From positions 1-33,816 of the forward strand of contig DCYG01000031.1 in assembly GCA_002331025.1 (NCBI GenBank): a DNA stretch of 33,816 nucleotides, in the 5' to 3' direction. Made by a program: the position numbers and the translations under genes. Each line of letters begins with the position of its first letter. Position 1 is the first letter of the stretch. The notes under the pieces are model-generated. The model was not told where the DNA came from. It saw only the letters and a program-made list of their open reading frames with translations, and did not search any database. The DNA comes from Firmicutes bacterium UBA2116. GTDB taxonomy: Bacteria > Bacillota > Clostridia > Tissierellales > Sedimentibacteraceae. This document shows, piece by piece, positions 15,492 through 22,725 of this stretch.

Positions 15492-16216
15492 GGATAATTG
15501 AGGGTAAAAATCCTGTAATTGAAGCTTTGAGAAGTGAAGCAGAAATTGATACAATATTAGTAAGCAGGGATGCAGCAGACGGCTCATTAAAGAGAATAAT
15601 TGAGCTTGCAAAACAGAAAAATATCCTTGTAAAAAATGTGGATAGAGCTACACTTGACAGATTAAGCGAAAATAAAAGACATCAGGGTGTCATTGCCGAA
15701 GTAATGGAGTATGAATATAAGGAAATTGATGATATTTTAAATCGTGCAAAGGAAAAAGGCGAAAAGCCGTTTGTTATAATTCTTGATGAAATAACAGATG
15801 TTCATAATTTGGGAGCAATTATAAGAACGGCAGAATGTATGGGTGCTCATGGCATCATTATACCTAAGAGACGGGCAGCTCAGGTAAACGGTGTGGTTGC
15901 CAAATCCTCTGCCGGAGCTGTTGAATATTTGCCTATTGCAAGAGTTACGAATATAAGTAATACAATTGAAGAATTAAAGCAAAAAGGTCTGTGGATATAT
16001 GGTGCTCACATGGACGGCAATAATATATCGGATGAGAAGTTTGATGCTCCCGTTGGCTTGGTTATAGGAAGTGAAGGCTTTGGAATCGGCAGATTGGTTA
16101 AGGAAAAATGCGACACCTTAGTTAAAATTCCTATGAAGGGCAAAGTGAATTCTTTAAATGCATCATGTGCAGCCTCAATTATAATTTATGAAATTATGAA
16201 GCAAAGAGGATTTTAA
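15488..16216 (+). CDS. rlmB: 23S rRNA (guanosine-2'-O)-methyltransferase, TrmH/SpoU family
   Basis: A 242-residue SPOUT-class methyltransferase. Residues 1-70 form the L30e-like RNA-binding domain (EGKNPVIEALRS). The C-terminal knot shows the three SpoU motifs: NLGAIIRTAECMGAHGIIIP, VIGSEGFGIGRLV, and IPMKGKVNSLNASCAASI. The family member in this operon position is assigned to Gm2251 modification of 23S rRNA. It starts at ATG 15488, overlapping the mrnC stop. Confidence 0.94.
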   Translation: MRIIEGKNPVIEALRSEAEIDTILVSRDAADGSLKRIIELAKQKNILVKNVDRATLDRLSENKRHQGVIAEVMEYEYKEIDDILNRAKEKGEKPFVIILDEITDVHNLGAIIRTAECMGAHGIIIPKRRAAQVNGVVAKSSAGAVEYLPIARVTNISNTIEELKQKGLWIYGAHMDGNNISDEKFDAPVGLVIGSEGFGIGRLVKEKCDTLVKIPMKGKVNSLNASCAASIIIYEIMKQRGF

Positions 16217-16217
16217 A

Positions 16218-16736
16218 ATGGCTCGCACAAAAAAAGAATATTTATTTGTAGACGGATACAACATTATAAATCAATGGAGCTATTATAAAGATATTTCGAG
16301 AAACATAGAAAATTCGAGGAATAAGCTCATAGAACTATTAGTCGAATATCAGGCATACAGAGGTATAAAAGTAATTGTTGTCTTTGATGCTCATTTAGTT
16401 AAGGGAAGTATTGAGAAAAAGGAAATAATTGCAGGAGTTGAAATTATTTATACGAAGGAGCATGAAACGGCAGACAGCTACATAGAAAAACAGCTTGATA
16501 AAATAGGCAGATACGAAAATGTTCAGGTGGCTACTTCTGATTCAGCTATACAACAGATAGTGATTTCAAGAGGAGGAACAAGGGTATCCGCACAGGAAAT
16601 GCTTTTGGAACTTGAGAACGCAAAAAAGGACATTAGAACAAAATATGAAAAAACTCGACAAAAAGGAACAAATATTGACCAGGTTTTAGGTCCTGAAACT
16701 TTGAAAAAATTAGAAAAACTGAGAAGAAATATATAA
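16218..16736 (+). CDS. rae1: NYN-domain ribosome-associated endoribonuclease Rae1 (YacP)
   Basis: A 172-residue PIN-like NYN domain nuclease. Conserved acidic positions are in LFVDGYNIIN (Asp), VVFDAH and KEHETADSYIEK; VATSDSAIQQIVISRGG is also typical. In Bacillus YacP/Rae1 enters the ribosomal A site and cleaves certain mRNAs. It begins 1 nt after the rlmB stop and ends the cysS operon. The basic, helical C-terminal tail (about 125-172) is the usual extension. Its stop is followed 4 nt later by a consensus promoter for sigH. Confidence 0.92.
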   Translation: MARTKKEYLFVDGYNIINQWSYYKDISRNIENSRNKLIELLVEYQAYRGIKVIVVFDAHLVKGSIEKKEIIAGVEIIYTKEHETADSYIEKQLDKIGRYENVQVATSDSAIQQIVISRGGTRVSAQEMLLELENAKKDIRTKYEKTRQKGTNIDQVLGPETLKKLEKLRRNI

Positions 16737-16740
16737 TGTC

Positions 16741-16769
16741 TTGACACTAATTGTAAAATTTAATATAAT
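16741..16769 (+). promoter_or_regulatory. Consensus sigma-A promoter upstream of sigH
   Basis: TTGACA (16741-16746), a 17-bp spacer and TATAAT (16764-16769): a perfect match to both hexamers and to the optimal spacing. It starts right after rae1 and leaves a leader of about 105 nt. Confidence 0.85.
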
Positions 16770-16780
16770 TTTTATACAAC

Positions 16781-16814
16781 AATCTTAAGAATTTCGTACA
16801 GCTTTCTTAAGATT
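16781..16814 (+). promoter_or_regulatory. Perfect dyad in the sigH leader
   Basis: AATCTTAAGAA (16781-16791) and TTCTTAAGATT (16804-16814) are perfect 11-bp inverted repeats starting a few bases after the predicted transcription start. The following bases are only moderately T-rich, so this may be an operator or a leader hairpin rather than a full terminator. Confidence 0.55.
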
Positions 16815-16880
16815 TTCATATAATTCTTTGTTGGTTTGTGAAAAAAATTACTAATTTATTAAGTTTAATGGGGGAAGTCA

Positions 16881-17528
16881 ATGATAAGTTCTATTAGCAT
16901 TTTTAGTAATTTAGATTATAAAAAAAGATATGACACACTTTCAGACGAGGAACTTATTCGAGAGATAAAGGATGGAAATGACCATGCCGAAAGGTGTTTG
17001 TATAAGAGGTACACATATATAATTAAAAGGATTACAAGTTCCTTTTTCTTAGTGGGCGGCGGTGTAGATGATTTGTTTCAGGAAGCTATGATTGGCTTAA
17101 TGAAAGCAATAGAAGGTTACAATGAAGAATTGGGAAACGGCTTCCGCGGCTTTGCTGAAGTGTGCATCAGAAGACAGGTTATTACAGCGATAAGGAAAAC
17201 CAAATCTTATGAAGTGTTAAGCAATATTCAGTCAGTTTGTGATTACTCTAATATTGATTATGAAATTAATATTGGAGGGTGTTATTCTGACTTGGAAAGA
17301 TTGAATCCGGAAAATGTAATTATATGTAAGGAAGAAATTAAACAGTATTACAGCGTAATGTCCGAAGAATTAAGCGAATTCGAAAAGATTGTTTTGACTG
17401 AGTATGGAAAGGGTAAATCATACGTAGAAATATCAGCTGCTTTAAATAAAAGTATAAAATCAGTAGATAACGCATTGCAAAGAGCTAAAAAGAAAATCAG
17501 CAGCAATAAAGAGAAAATATTATGTTAG
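16881..17528 (+). CDS. sigH: RNA polymerase sigma-H factor
   Basis: A 215-residue sigma-70-family factor directing early sporulation and transition-state transcription. Region 2 is recognisable as DDLFQEAMIGLMKAIEGYN followed by GFRGFAEVCIRRQVITAIR; region 4 as SEFEKIVLTEYGKGKSYVEIS and KSVDNALQRAKKKI. GGGGGAAG precedes the ATG by 6 nt. Its place after cysS-mrnC-rlmB-yacP is the Bacillus/Clostridium order, which strengthens the assignment over an ECF or other sigma factor. In many relatives rpmG-secE-nusG follows directly; here a tRNA-Thr-tuf unit intervenes. Confidence 0.94.
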   Translation: MISSISIFSNLDYKKRYDTLSDEELIREIKDGNDHAERCLYKRYTYIIKRITSSFFLVGGGVDDLFQEAMIGLMKAIEGYNEELGNGFRGFAEVCIRRQVITAIRKTKSYEVLSNIQSVCDYSNIDYEINIGGCYSDLERLNPENVIICKEEIKQYYSVMSEELSEFEKIVLTEYGKGKSYVEISAALNKSIKSVDNALQRAKKKISSNKEKILC

Positions 17529-17530
17529 TA

Positions 17531-17557
17531 AAATGGTTAGATGATAACCATTTTTTT
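17531..17557 (+). terminator. sigH terminator
   Basis: AATGGTTA (17532-17539) pairs with TAACCATT (17545-17552) around a 5-nt loop, ending in a run of seven T residues. It starts a few bases after the sigH stop. Confidence 0.85.
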
Positions 17558-17591
17558 ATTCGCTGACCCCACTTTTCTATGAAAAATACTC

Positions 17592-17620
17592 TTGATTTAT
17601 TCTACCTTCGGTGTTATAAT
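17592..17620 (+). promoter_or_regulatory. Promoter of the tRNA-Thr-tuf unit
   Basis: TTGATT (17592-17597), a 17-bp spacer and TATAAT (17615-17620). The leader to the tRNA is about 80 nt and contains AGCACTA (17667-17673), complementary to TAGTGCT (17705-17711) at the 5' edge of the tRNA, so the leader could compete with the acceptor stem before processing. Confidence 0.7.
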
Positions 17621-17708
17621 CTACAAAGAAAAATAGGAAGCAGGTGCTCTTAAAAACAAAAATTGAAGCACTAACAAGATGAAATCTTGGAATTTCAACC
17701 GGCATAGT

Positions 17709-17784
17709 GCTTGCGTAGCTCAGGCGGTAGAGCACCTCATTGGTAATGAGGAGGTCGGCAGTTCGAGTCTGCTCGTAAGCTCCA
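17709..17784 (+). tRNA. tRNA-Thr, anticodon GGT
   Basis: A full 76-nt cloverleaf with encoded CCA. The acceptor GCTTGCG pairs with CGTAAGC (one G-T), the D stem is GCTC/GAGC, the anticodon stem CCTCA/TGAGG closes the loop TTGGTAA (anticodon GGT), and the T stem is GGCAG/CTGCT with loop TTCGAGT. The discriminator base is T. It is transcribed toward tuf, 80 nt upstream of it, with a small ACGGC-TCAT-GCCGT hairpin (17789-17802) between them. Confidence 0.95.
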
Positions 17785-17864
17785 AATAACGGCTCATGCC
17801 GTAATGGTTCACTACATAAAAAACAAAATAATAATGAATAATTAGAAATTCAGGGAGGAAAGAA

Positions 17865-19058
17865 ATGGCAAAAGCAAAATTTGAAAGAAATAAGCCACAC
17901 GTAAATATTGGAACCATAGGCCACGTAGACCATGGAAAGACAACATTAACAGCAGCAATCACAATGACATTGAATAAGAGATTCGGAACCGGAGAATTTG
18001 TAAGCTATGACAATATAGATAAAGCTCCGGAAGAAAGAGAAAGAGGAATCACAATATCAACATCACACGTAGAGTATGAAACAGCAAACAGACACTACGC
18101 ACACGTTGACTGCCCGGGCCATGCCGACTATGTAAAGAACATGATAACAGGAGCAGCACAGATGGACGGAGGAATCTTAGTTGTATCAGCAGCAGATGGT
18201 CCTATGCCACAAACAAGAGAGCACATACTGTTATCAAGACAGGTAGGAGTTCCTAAACTGGTAGTATTCTTAAACAAAGAAGATATGGTAGACGATCCTG
18301 AGCTAATCGAATTAGTTGAAATGGAAGTAAGAGAATTATTATCAGAATATGAATTTGACGGAGACAACACACCAATCGTAGTGGGATCAGCATTAAAAGC
18401 ATTAGAAGATCCGGACGGAGAATGGGGAGATAAAATAGTTAAGTTAATGGAAGAAGTTGATTCATGGGTACCGACACCGGAAAGAGACGTTGACAAACCA
18501 TTCTTAATGCCGGTAGAAGACGTGTTCTCAATCACAGGAAGAGGAACAGTAGCAACAGGCAGAGTAGAAAGAGGAATATTGAAGGTTCAGGATAAAGTTC
18601 AAATAGTAGGATTAAATGACGAACCGACAGAAACAGTGTGTACAGGTGTAGAAATGTTCAAGAAATTACTTGATCAGGCACAAGCGGGAGACAACATAGG
18701 AGCACTTCTTAGAGGAGTACAAAGAACAGATATCCAAAGAGGTCAGGTACTTGCAAAACCGGGATCAATAACACCACATACAAAATTCAATGCAGAAGTA
18801 TACGTATTAACAAAAGAAGAAGGTGGAAGACATACCCCATTCTTTAACGGATACAGACCACAATTTTATTTCAGAACAACAGACATAACAGGACAAATCG
18901 ACTTAGAAGAAGGAATAGAAATGTGTATGCCTGGAGACAACTCAAGATTTATAGTTGAGTTAATCCACCCAATCGCTATCGAAGAAGGATTAAGATTCGC
19001 TATCAGAGAAGGCGGAAGAACAGTTGGTTCAGGCGTTGTTACAAGCATTATAAAATAG
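17865..19058 (+). CDS. tuf: Elongation factor Tu (upstream copy)
   Basis: A 397-residue translational GTPase that delivers aminoacyl-tRNA to the ribosome. G1 is GHVDHGKT (19-26), G3 is DCPGH (82-86), G4 is NKED (137-140; Cys is more common than Glu at the third place) and G5 is GSALKALE. Domains 2 and 3 are complete, with GGRHTPFF and the C-terminal GGRTVGSGVVTSII. GGGAGG precedes the ATG. Codon choice is strongly A-ending (AGA, GGA, ACA, ATA), as in a highly expressed gene. A second tuf begins at the right window edge, so this genome has at least two copies. Confidence 0.98.
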   Translation: MAKAKFERNKPHVNIGTIGHVDHGKTTLTAAITMTLNKRFGTGEFVSYDNIDKAPEERERGITISTSHVEYETANRHYAHVDCPGHADYVKNMITGAAQMDGGILVVSAADGPMPQTREHILLSRQVGVPKLVVFLNKEDMVDDPELIELVEMEVRELLSEYEFDGDNTPIVVGSALKALEDPDGEWGDKIVKLMEEVDSWVPTPERDVDKPFLMPVEDVFSITGRGTVATGRVERGILKVQDKVQIVGLNDEPTETVCTGVEMFKKLLDQAQAGDNIGALLRGVQRTDIQRGQVLAKPGSITPHTKFNAEVYVLTKEEGGRHTPFFNGYRPQFYFRTTDITGQIDLEEGIEMCMPGDNSRFIVELIHPIAIEEGLRFAIREGGRTVGSGVVTSIIK

Positions 19059-19070
19059 CAAAAAAAGTTC

Positions 19071-19099
19071 TTGACAATATGTTTTTATTATAGTAGAAT
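19071..19099 (+). promoter_or_regulatory. Near-consensus promoter between tuf and its terminator
   Basis: TTGACA (19071-19076), a 17-bp spacer and TAGAAT (19094-19099) start 12 nt after the tuf stop. The predicted start near 19106 lies only a few bases before a strong terminator hairpin, so its RNA would be about 40 nt unless terminator readthrough occurs. Confidence 0.6.
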
Positions 19100-19110
19100 A
19101 AGTTGCTACA

Positions 19111-19143
19111 AAAAAAGCTTTTGCTTTGGCAGGGGCTTTTTTT
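19111..19143 (+). terminator. Strong terminator after tuf
   Basis: A continuous 14-bp stem with three G-T pairs (19111-19124 with 19129-19142) closes the tetraloop TTTG; its 3' arm ends in seven T residues. Confidence 0.85.
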
Positions 19144-19179
19144 AGTGAGTTCAATAGACCGTGAAACATTAAAAAAATG

Positions 19180-19208
19180 TTGACAGTTGAATTTAATTAT
19201 GATATCTT
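19180..19208 (+). promoter_or_regulatory. Promoter of rpmG-secE-nusG
   Basis: A consensus TTGACA (19180-19185), a 17-bp spacer and TATCTT (19203-19208), located after the tuf terminator and 44 nt before rpmG. Confidence 0.55.
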
Positions 19209-19252
19209 GATAAAGATAATTGGCTATGCAAACAAGAGTCCGGAGGTGTGGA

Positions 19253-19402
19253 ATGAGAGTAGCAGTTAAGTTAGCTTGCACAGAGTGCAAACAAAGAAAC
19301 TATGATACAGAAAAAAACAAAAGAGAAAACCCTGAAAGAATAGAGTTAAATAAATACTGCAAGTTCTGTAAAAAGCATACTTTACACAAGGAAACAAAAT
19401 AA
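19253..19402 (+). CDS. rpmG: 50S ribosomal protein L33
   Basis: A 49-residue ribosomal protein with all four zinc cysteines (CTEC near the N-terminus and CKFC near the C-terminus), thus the zinc-binding C+ form. MRVAVKLACTECKQRNYDT and YCKFCKKHTLHKETK are family-typical. GGAGGTG lies 5-6 nt before ATG 19253. It sits directly upstream of secE-nusG, as in most Firmicutes. Confidence 0.96.
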   Translation: MRVAVKLACTECKQRNYDTEKNKRENPERIELNKYCKFCKKHTLHKETK

Positions 19403-19425
19403 TAACCGTATTAGAGGTGTTGTAA

Positions 19426-19638
19426 ATGTCAAATAGAGAAAATGAAAAACCAAAATTTACAAGTAGGGTAAGCAGTTATTTTAAAGGCGTAAGAGCTGAA
19501 TTAAAGAAAGTAAATTGGCCTACTAAAAAGGAATTAACAAATTATACTATAGTTGTACTTGCTACTACTTTTGCTATGACACTCGTAATTTGGGGATTAG
19601 ATCTCATATTCCAGAACTTGGTTGGATTGATTGTATAA
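19426..19638 (+). CDS. secE: Preprotein translocase subunit SecE
   Basis: A 70-residue single-span SecE of the short Gram-positive type, part of the SecYEG protein-export channel. The amphipathic motif ELKKVNWPTKKELTNYT precedes one transmembrane helix, residues about 43-66. AGAGGTG provides the ribosome-binding site. It lies 23 nt after rpmG and 15 nt before nusG. Confidence 0.95.
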   Translation: MSNRENEKPKFTSRVSSYFKGVRAELKKVNWPTKKELTNYTIVVLATTFAMTLVIWGLDLIFQNLVGLIV

Positions 19639-19653
19639 TAAAGGAGCACTGGT

Positions 19654-20181
19654 ATGAAACAAGAATCGCAAGGATCAAGATGGTATGTAGTTCATACATA
19701 TTCGGGACATGAGAACAAAGTAAAGGCTAACATCGAAAAGCTTGTTGAAAACAGAGAAATGCAGGATATAATTTTCGAAGTTAGAGTGCCGGTTGAAGAA
19801 GTGGCTGAAGTTAAAAACGGCAAGAAGAAAATAAAAGAAAGAAAAATGTTCCCCAGTTATGTAATTATTAAAATGATAATGACTGATGAATCTTGGTATC
19901 TTGTAAGAAATACGAGGGGAGTAACCGGCTTTGTCGGCCCGGGATCCAAACCGGTTCCTTTATCAGATGAAGAAGTCAAGGCGCTTGGTGTTGTAGAAAG
20001 ATTACCGGTAATTGAACTTGCGCCGGGAGATACCATTAAGGTCAAAGAAGGACCGTTTGAAGATTTTATAGGTGCTGTTGAAAGCATCAGTCAGGAAAAA
20101 AGAAAAATTAAAGCTTTTGTATCAATGTTCGGAAGAGAAACACTTATCGAGCTTGATTATGATCAGATTGAAAAAGTTTAA
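19654..20181 (+). CDS. nusG: Transcription termination/antitermination factor NusG
   Basis: A 175-residue protein with an N-terminal NGN domain (RWYVVHTYSGHENKVKANIE ... GVTGFVGPGSKP) and a C-terminal KOW domain (ELAPGDTIKVKEGPFEDFIG). It binds RNA polymerase and links transcription to translation, pausing or Rho. AAAGGAG lies 7-8 nt upstream of the ATG. Position between secE and rplK is the conserved arrangement. Confidence 0.97.
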   Translation: MKQESQGSRWYVVHTYSGHENKVKANIEKLVENREMQDIIFEVRVPVEEVAEVKNGKKKIKERKMFPSYVIIKMIMTDESWYLVRNTRGVTGFVGPGSKPVPLSDEEVKALGVVERLPVIELAPGDTIKVKEGPFEDFIGAVESISQEKRKIKAFVSMFGRETLIELDYDQIEKV

Positions 20182-20226
20182 TACTTTATCAATATACATG
20201 CGTTTCGTATGAAGGAGGTGCAACAC

Positions 20227-20652
20227 ATGGCTAAAAAGGTAACAGCTTTAGTTAAACTGCAAATACCGGCAGGTAAGGCAACACCGGCTCCACCGGTTGG
20301 TACAGCGTTAGGACCTCATGGTGTGAATATAATGGGATTTTGTAAAGAATTCAATGCAAAGACAGCTGATCAGGCAGGTATGATTATACCGGTAGTATTA
20401 ACTGTTTATCAGGATAGATCATTTACATTTATCACAAAAACTCCGCCTGTGGCAGTTCTAATTAAAAAAGCAGTTGGAATTGAAAGCGGTTCGGGAGAAC
20501 CAAACAAGAAGAAAGTAGCAAAACTTTCTAAAGAAAAATGCGAAGAAATCGCAAAATTAAAAATGCCGGATTTAAATGCCAATACAATTGAAGCAGCTAT
20601 GAGCTTAGTGGCAGGTACTGCGAGAAGTATGGGTGTAACGGTAGAAAAATAG
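20227..20652 (+). CDS. rplK: 50S ribosomal protein L11
   Basis: A 141-residue ribosomal stalk-base protein that binds the GTPase-associated 23S rRNA region. The N-terminus AKKVTALVKLQIPAGKATPA and PPVGTALGPHGVNIMGFCKE are diagnostic; the C-terminal RNA-binding half ends with TARSMGVTVEK. AAGGAGGTG (20212-20220) lies 6 nt before ATG 20227; the ATG at 20209 is upstream of that site and is rejected. Confidence 0.97.
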   Translation: MAKKVTALVKLQIPAGKATPAPPVGTALGPHGVNIMGFCKEFNAKTADQAGMIIPVVLTVYQDRSFTFITKTPPVAVLIKKAVGIESGSGEPNKKKVAKLSKEKCEEIAKLKMPDLNANTIEAAMSLVAGTARSMGVTVEK

Positions 20653-20707
20653 CAACATGGCACAGTGGAAGGCGATAAGCTGTTAGACCACTAAGGAGGT
20701 TAAGGAT

Positions 20708-21406
20708 ATGCCAAAGAGAGGAAAAAAATATCAAGACAGTATGAAATCAATTGATAAATTGAAATTATACGACTTGGAAGAAGCTGTAGAAGCAATGCTT
20801 ACAACAGCAAAAGCTAATTTTGATGAGACTGTGGAAGCTCATGTAAAATTAGGTGTAGATTCAAGACATGCAGACCAACAAGTAAGAGGCGCAGTAGTTC
20901 TGCCGCACGGAACAGGTAAAACAGTTCGTGTTTTAGTATTTGCAAAAGGCGATAAAGCTAAGGAAGCTGAAGAAGCCGGAGCAGATTACGTAGGCGAAGC
21001 TGAATTGGCTGATAAAATTCAAAAAGAAAACTGGTTTGATTTTGACGTAGTTATAGCAACTCCGGATATGATGGGTGTTGTTGGTAGATTAGGTAGAGTG
21101 TTAGGTCCTAAAGGATTAATGCCAAACCCAAAATCAGGTACGGTAACATTTGATGTAGCTAAGGCAATTCAGGAGATTAAAGCAGGTAAGGTTGAATACA
21201 GATTAGATAAAACTAACATTATCCACGTTCCTGTAGGAAAAAAATCTTTCGGTACACAAAAATTAGTTGACAATATTAAAGCAATCATGGACGCTATAGT
21301 AAAAGCAAAACCGGCTGCTGCAAAGGGTAAATACTTAAGAAGTGTTACAATAGCAAGCACGATGGGACCTGGAATCAAGCTTAATACAACAAAACTAATG
21401 GATTAA
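20708..21406 (+). CDS. rplA: 50S ribosomal protein L1
   Basis: A 232-residue L1-stalk protein. It contains FDETVEAHVKLGVDSRHADQ, GTGKTVRVLVFAKGD, the hallmark GRLGRVLGPKGLMPNPKSGT and the C-terminal ATMGPGIKL-type ending (ASTMGPGIKLNTTKLMD). AAGGAGG is 8-9 nt upstream. It pairs with rplK in the L11-L1 operon. The 54-nt gap from rplK shows no obvious L1-binding mimic that I can identify with confidence. Confidence 0.97.
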   Translation: MPKRGKKYQDSMKSIDKLKLYDLEEAVEAMLTTAKANFDETVEAHVKLGVDSRHADQQVRGAVVLPHGTGKTVRVLVFAKGDKAKEAEEAGADYVGEAELADKIQKENWFDFDVVIATPDMMGVVGRLGRVLGPKGLMPNPKSGTVTFDVAKAIQEIKAGKVEYRLDKTNIIHVPVGKKSFGTQKLVDNIKAIMDAIVKAKPAAAKGKYLRSVTIASTMGPGIKLNTTKLMD

Positions 21407-21450
21407 TGTATTGGCAAGGACTATGAATTAATATAAAAATTGAATAAAAT

Positions 21451-21545
21451 AACCGCAGACAGTTGGTACTCTTTGAGTTTAATTATCCAACCGAGGTGAG
21501 AATATATATATTAAAAGTTTCTCTTCGTCTGCGGAGAGATTTTTT
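21451..21545 (+). promoter_or_regulatory. L10 ribosomal-protein leader with overlapping terminator (attenuator)
   Basis: The leader of rplJ-rplL. CCGCAGAC (21453-21460) pairs with GTCTGCGG (21527-21534), enclosing the AGACAGTTGG ... CCAACCGAGGTGAGAA core characteristic of the Firmicutes L10 leader that binds the L10-L12 complex. A terminator stem, TCTCTTC (21520-21526) with GGAGAGA (21533-21539) plus six T residues, shares bases with the closing helix, so the two folds are mutually exclusive. This suggests attenuation by free L10(L12)4. A weak promoter (TTGGCA 21411, TATAAA 21432) may precede it. The whole 305-base rplA-rplJ gap is non-coding. Confidence 0.85.
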
Positions 21546-21606
21546 ATGCCCTAACCCCATTTTTTCGACTGTAGGGAGAAAAAAATGGCGGTAGGACAAA
21601 CGCAAC

Positions 21607-21655
21607 AAATTCCCAATTTTTGCGAATGGCAGTGAGTAGAAAAATTGGTGAATTT
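21607..21655 (+). other. Additional long hairpin between the L10 leader and rplJ
   Basis: AAATTCCCAATTTTT (21607-21621) pairs with AAAAATTGGTGAATTT (21640-21655) with one bulged base, giving about 15 bp around an 18-nt loop. It lies downstream of the attenuator terminator and some 55 nt before the rplJ start. I know of no described role. Confidence 0.5.
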
Positions 21656-21711
21656 GACTGCGGATACAGATGTAATTAAATTATCTCTATTAAGAGGAGG
21701 TGTATTAACAA

Positions 21712-22215
21712 ATGAATCAATCAGTTTTAGAACAGAAAAAACAAGTTGTAAACGAAATAACTGAGAAATTAAGAAACGCTAAATCAGTTGTGTTAGTTGA
21801 ATATAAAGGTTTATCTGTTGAAAAAGCAACTCAGTTAAGAAATAAATACAGAGAAGCAGGTGTAGAATACAAAGTTTATAAAAACACTTTAATGCGTTTT
21901 GCATTTGAAGAGTTAGGCTATAAAGATATTACAGCTAATTTGGAAGGACCGAATGCGATTGCTATATCTCAAACCGATGAAATATCTGCTGCTAAAGTTA
22001 CTAATGAATTTGCTAAAACAAGCAACGATACAATTGTAATAAAAGCAGGTATAGCTGACGGCAAAGTAATGAATGCTGATGAGGTAAAAGCATTAGCCAG
22101 CGTTCCGCCAAGAGAAATTCTGCTTGGACAGTTGGCCGGAGTATTACAGGGAAATATCAGAAATCTTGCTTATATGCTTGATCAGATATCAAAAAAGAAT
22201 GAGGAAGTTGCATAA
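21712..22215 (+). CDS. rplJ: 50S ribosomal protein L10
   Basis: A 167-residue protein that anchors L7/L12 dimers to the ribosome through its C-terminal helix. KSVVLVEYKGLSVEKATQLR, VEYKVYKNTLMRFA and PPREILLGQLAGVLQ are typical. GAGGAGGTG lies about 10-11 nt upstream of the ATG. It follows the L10 leader, which implies autoregulation by the L10-L12 complex. rplL is 73 nt downstream. Confidence 0.97.
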   Translation: MNQSVLEQKKQVVNEITEKLRNAKSVVLVEYKGLSVEKATQLRNKYREAGVEYKVYKNTLMRFAFEELGYKDITANLEGPNAIAISQTDEISAAKVTNEFAKTSNDTIVIKAGIADGKVMNADEVKALASVPPREILLGQLAGVLQGNIRNLAYMLDQISKKNEEVA

Positions 22216-22288
22216 TCGAACATTATCAACGACCTAAAAACAGTAAAAATCAAAAACTAATTAATGAAATAATAGGAGGAAATTAAAA

Positions 22289-22672
22289 ATGGCAAGTGAA
22301 AAAATCACAAAATTTATTGATGAAATAAAACAATTAACAGTATTAGAATTAAATGAATTAGTAAAAGCAATCGAAGAAGAATTCGGAGTATCGGCAGCAG
22401 CTCCTGTAGCAGTTGCAGGTGCAGTAGCTGGCGGCGCTGCAGCTCCGGCTGAAGAAGAAAAAACTGAATTTGACGTAGTACTTTCAAGTGCGGGAGCAGG
22501 AAAAATTAAGGTTATAAAAGTAGTAAGAGAATTAACAGGTCTTGGATTAAAAGAAGCTAAGGATGCTGTTGACGGAGCACCTACTACATTAAAGACAGGC
22601 GTTTCTAAAGAAGAAGCTGACAAAATGAAAGAAGCTTTAGAAGCTGAAGGCGCATCAGTAGAAATAAAATAA
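22289..22672 (+). CDS. rplL: 50S ribosomal protein L7/L12
   Basis: A 127-residue stalk protein that recruits translational GTPases. The N-terminal dimerisation helix (ELVKAIEEEFGVSAAAPVAV), an Ala/Gly/Pro-rich hinge (about 34-54) and the C-terminal globular domain (EFDVVLSSAGAGKIKVIKVV ... GLGLKEAKDAVDGAP) are all visible. AGGAGG lies 8 nt before the ATG. A terminator follows, separating it from rpoB; the rsmC-like ybxB gene found here in Bacillus is absent. Confidence 0.97.
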   Translation: MASEKITKFIDEIKQLTVLELNELVKAIEEEFGVSAAAPVAVAGAVAGGAAAPAEEEKTEFDVVLSSAGAGKIKVIKVVRELTGLGLKEAKDAVDGAPTTLKTGVSKEEADKMKEALEAEGASVEIK

Positions 22673-22688
22673 TTTAAACAGACAATAT

Positions 22689-22725
22689 AAAAAGGGACTT
22701 TATAAAAACAGTAAAGTCCTTTTTG
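22689..22725 (+). terminator. Terminator between rplL and rpoB
   Basis: GGACTTTA (22695-22702) pairs with TAAAGTCC (22712-22719) and is extended by A-T pairs; five T residues follow. It could act as a partial terminator reducing readthrough into rpoB. Confidence 0.75.
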
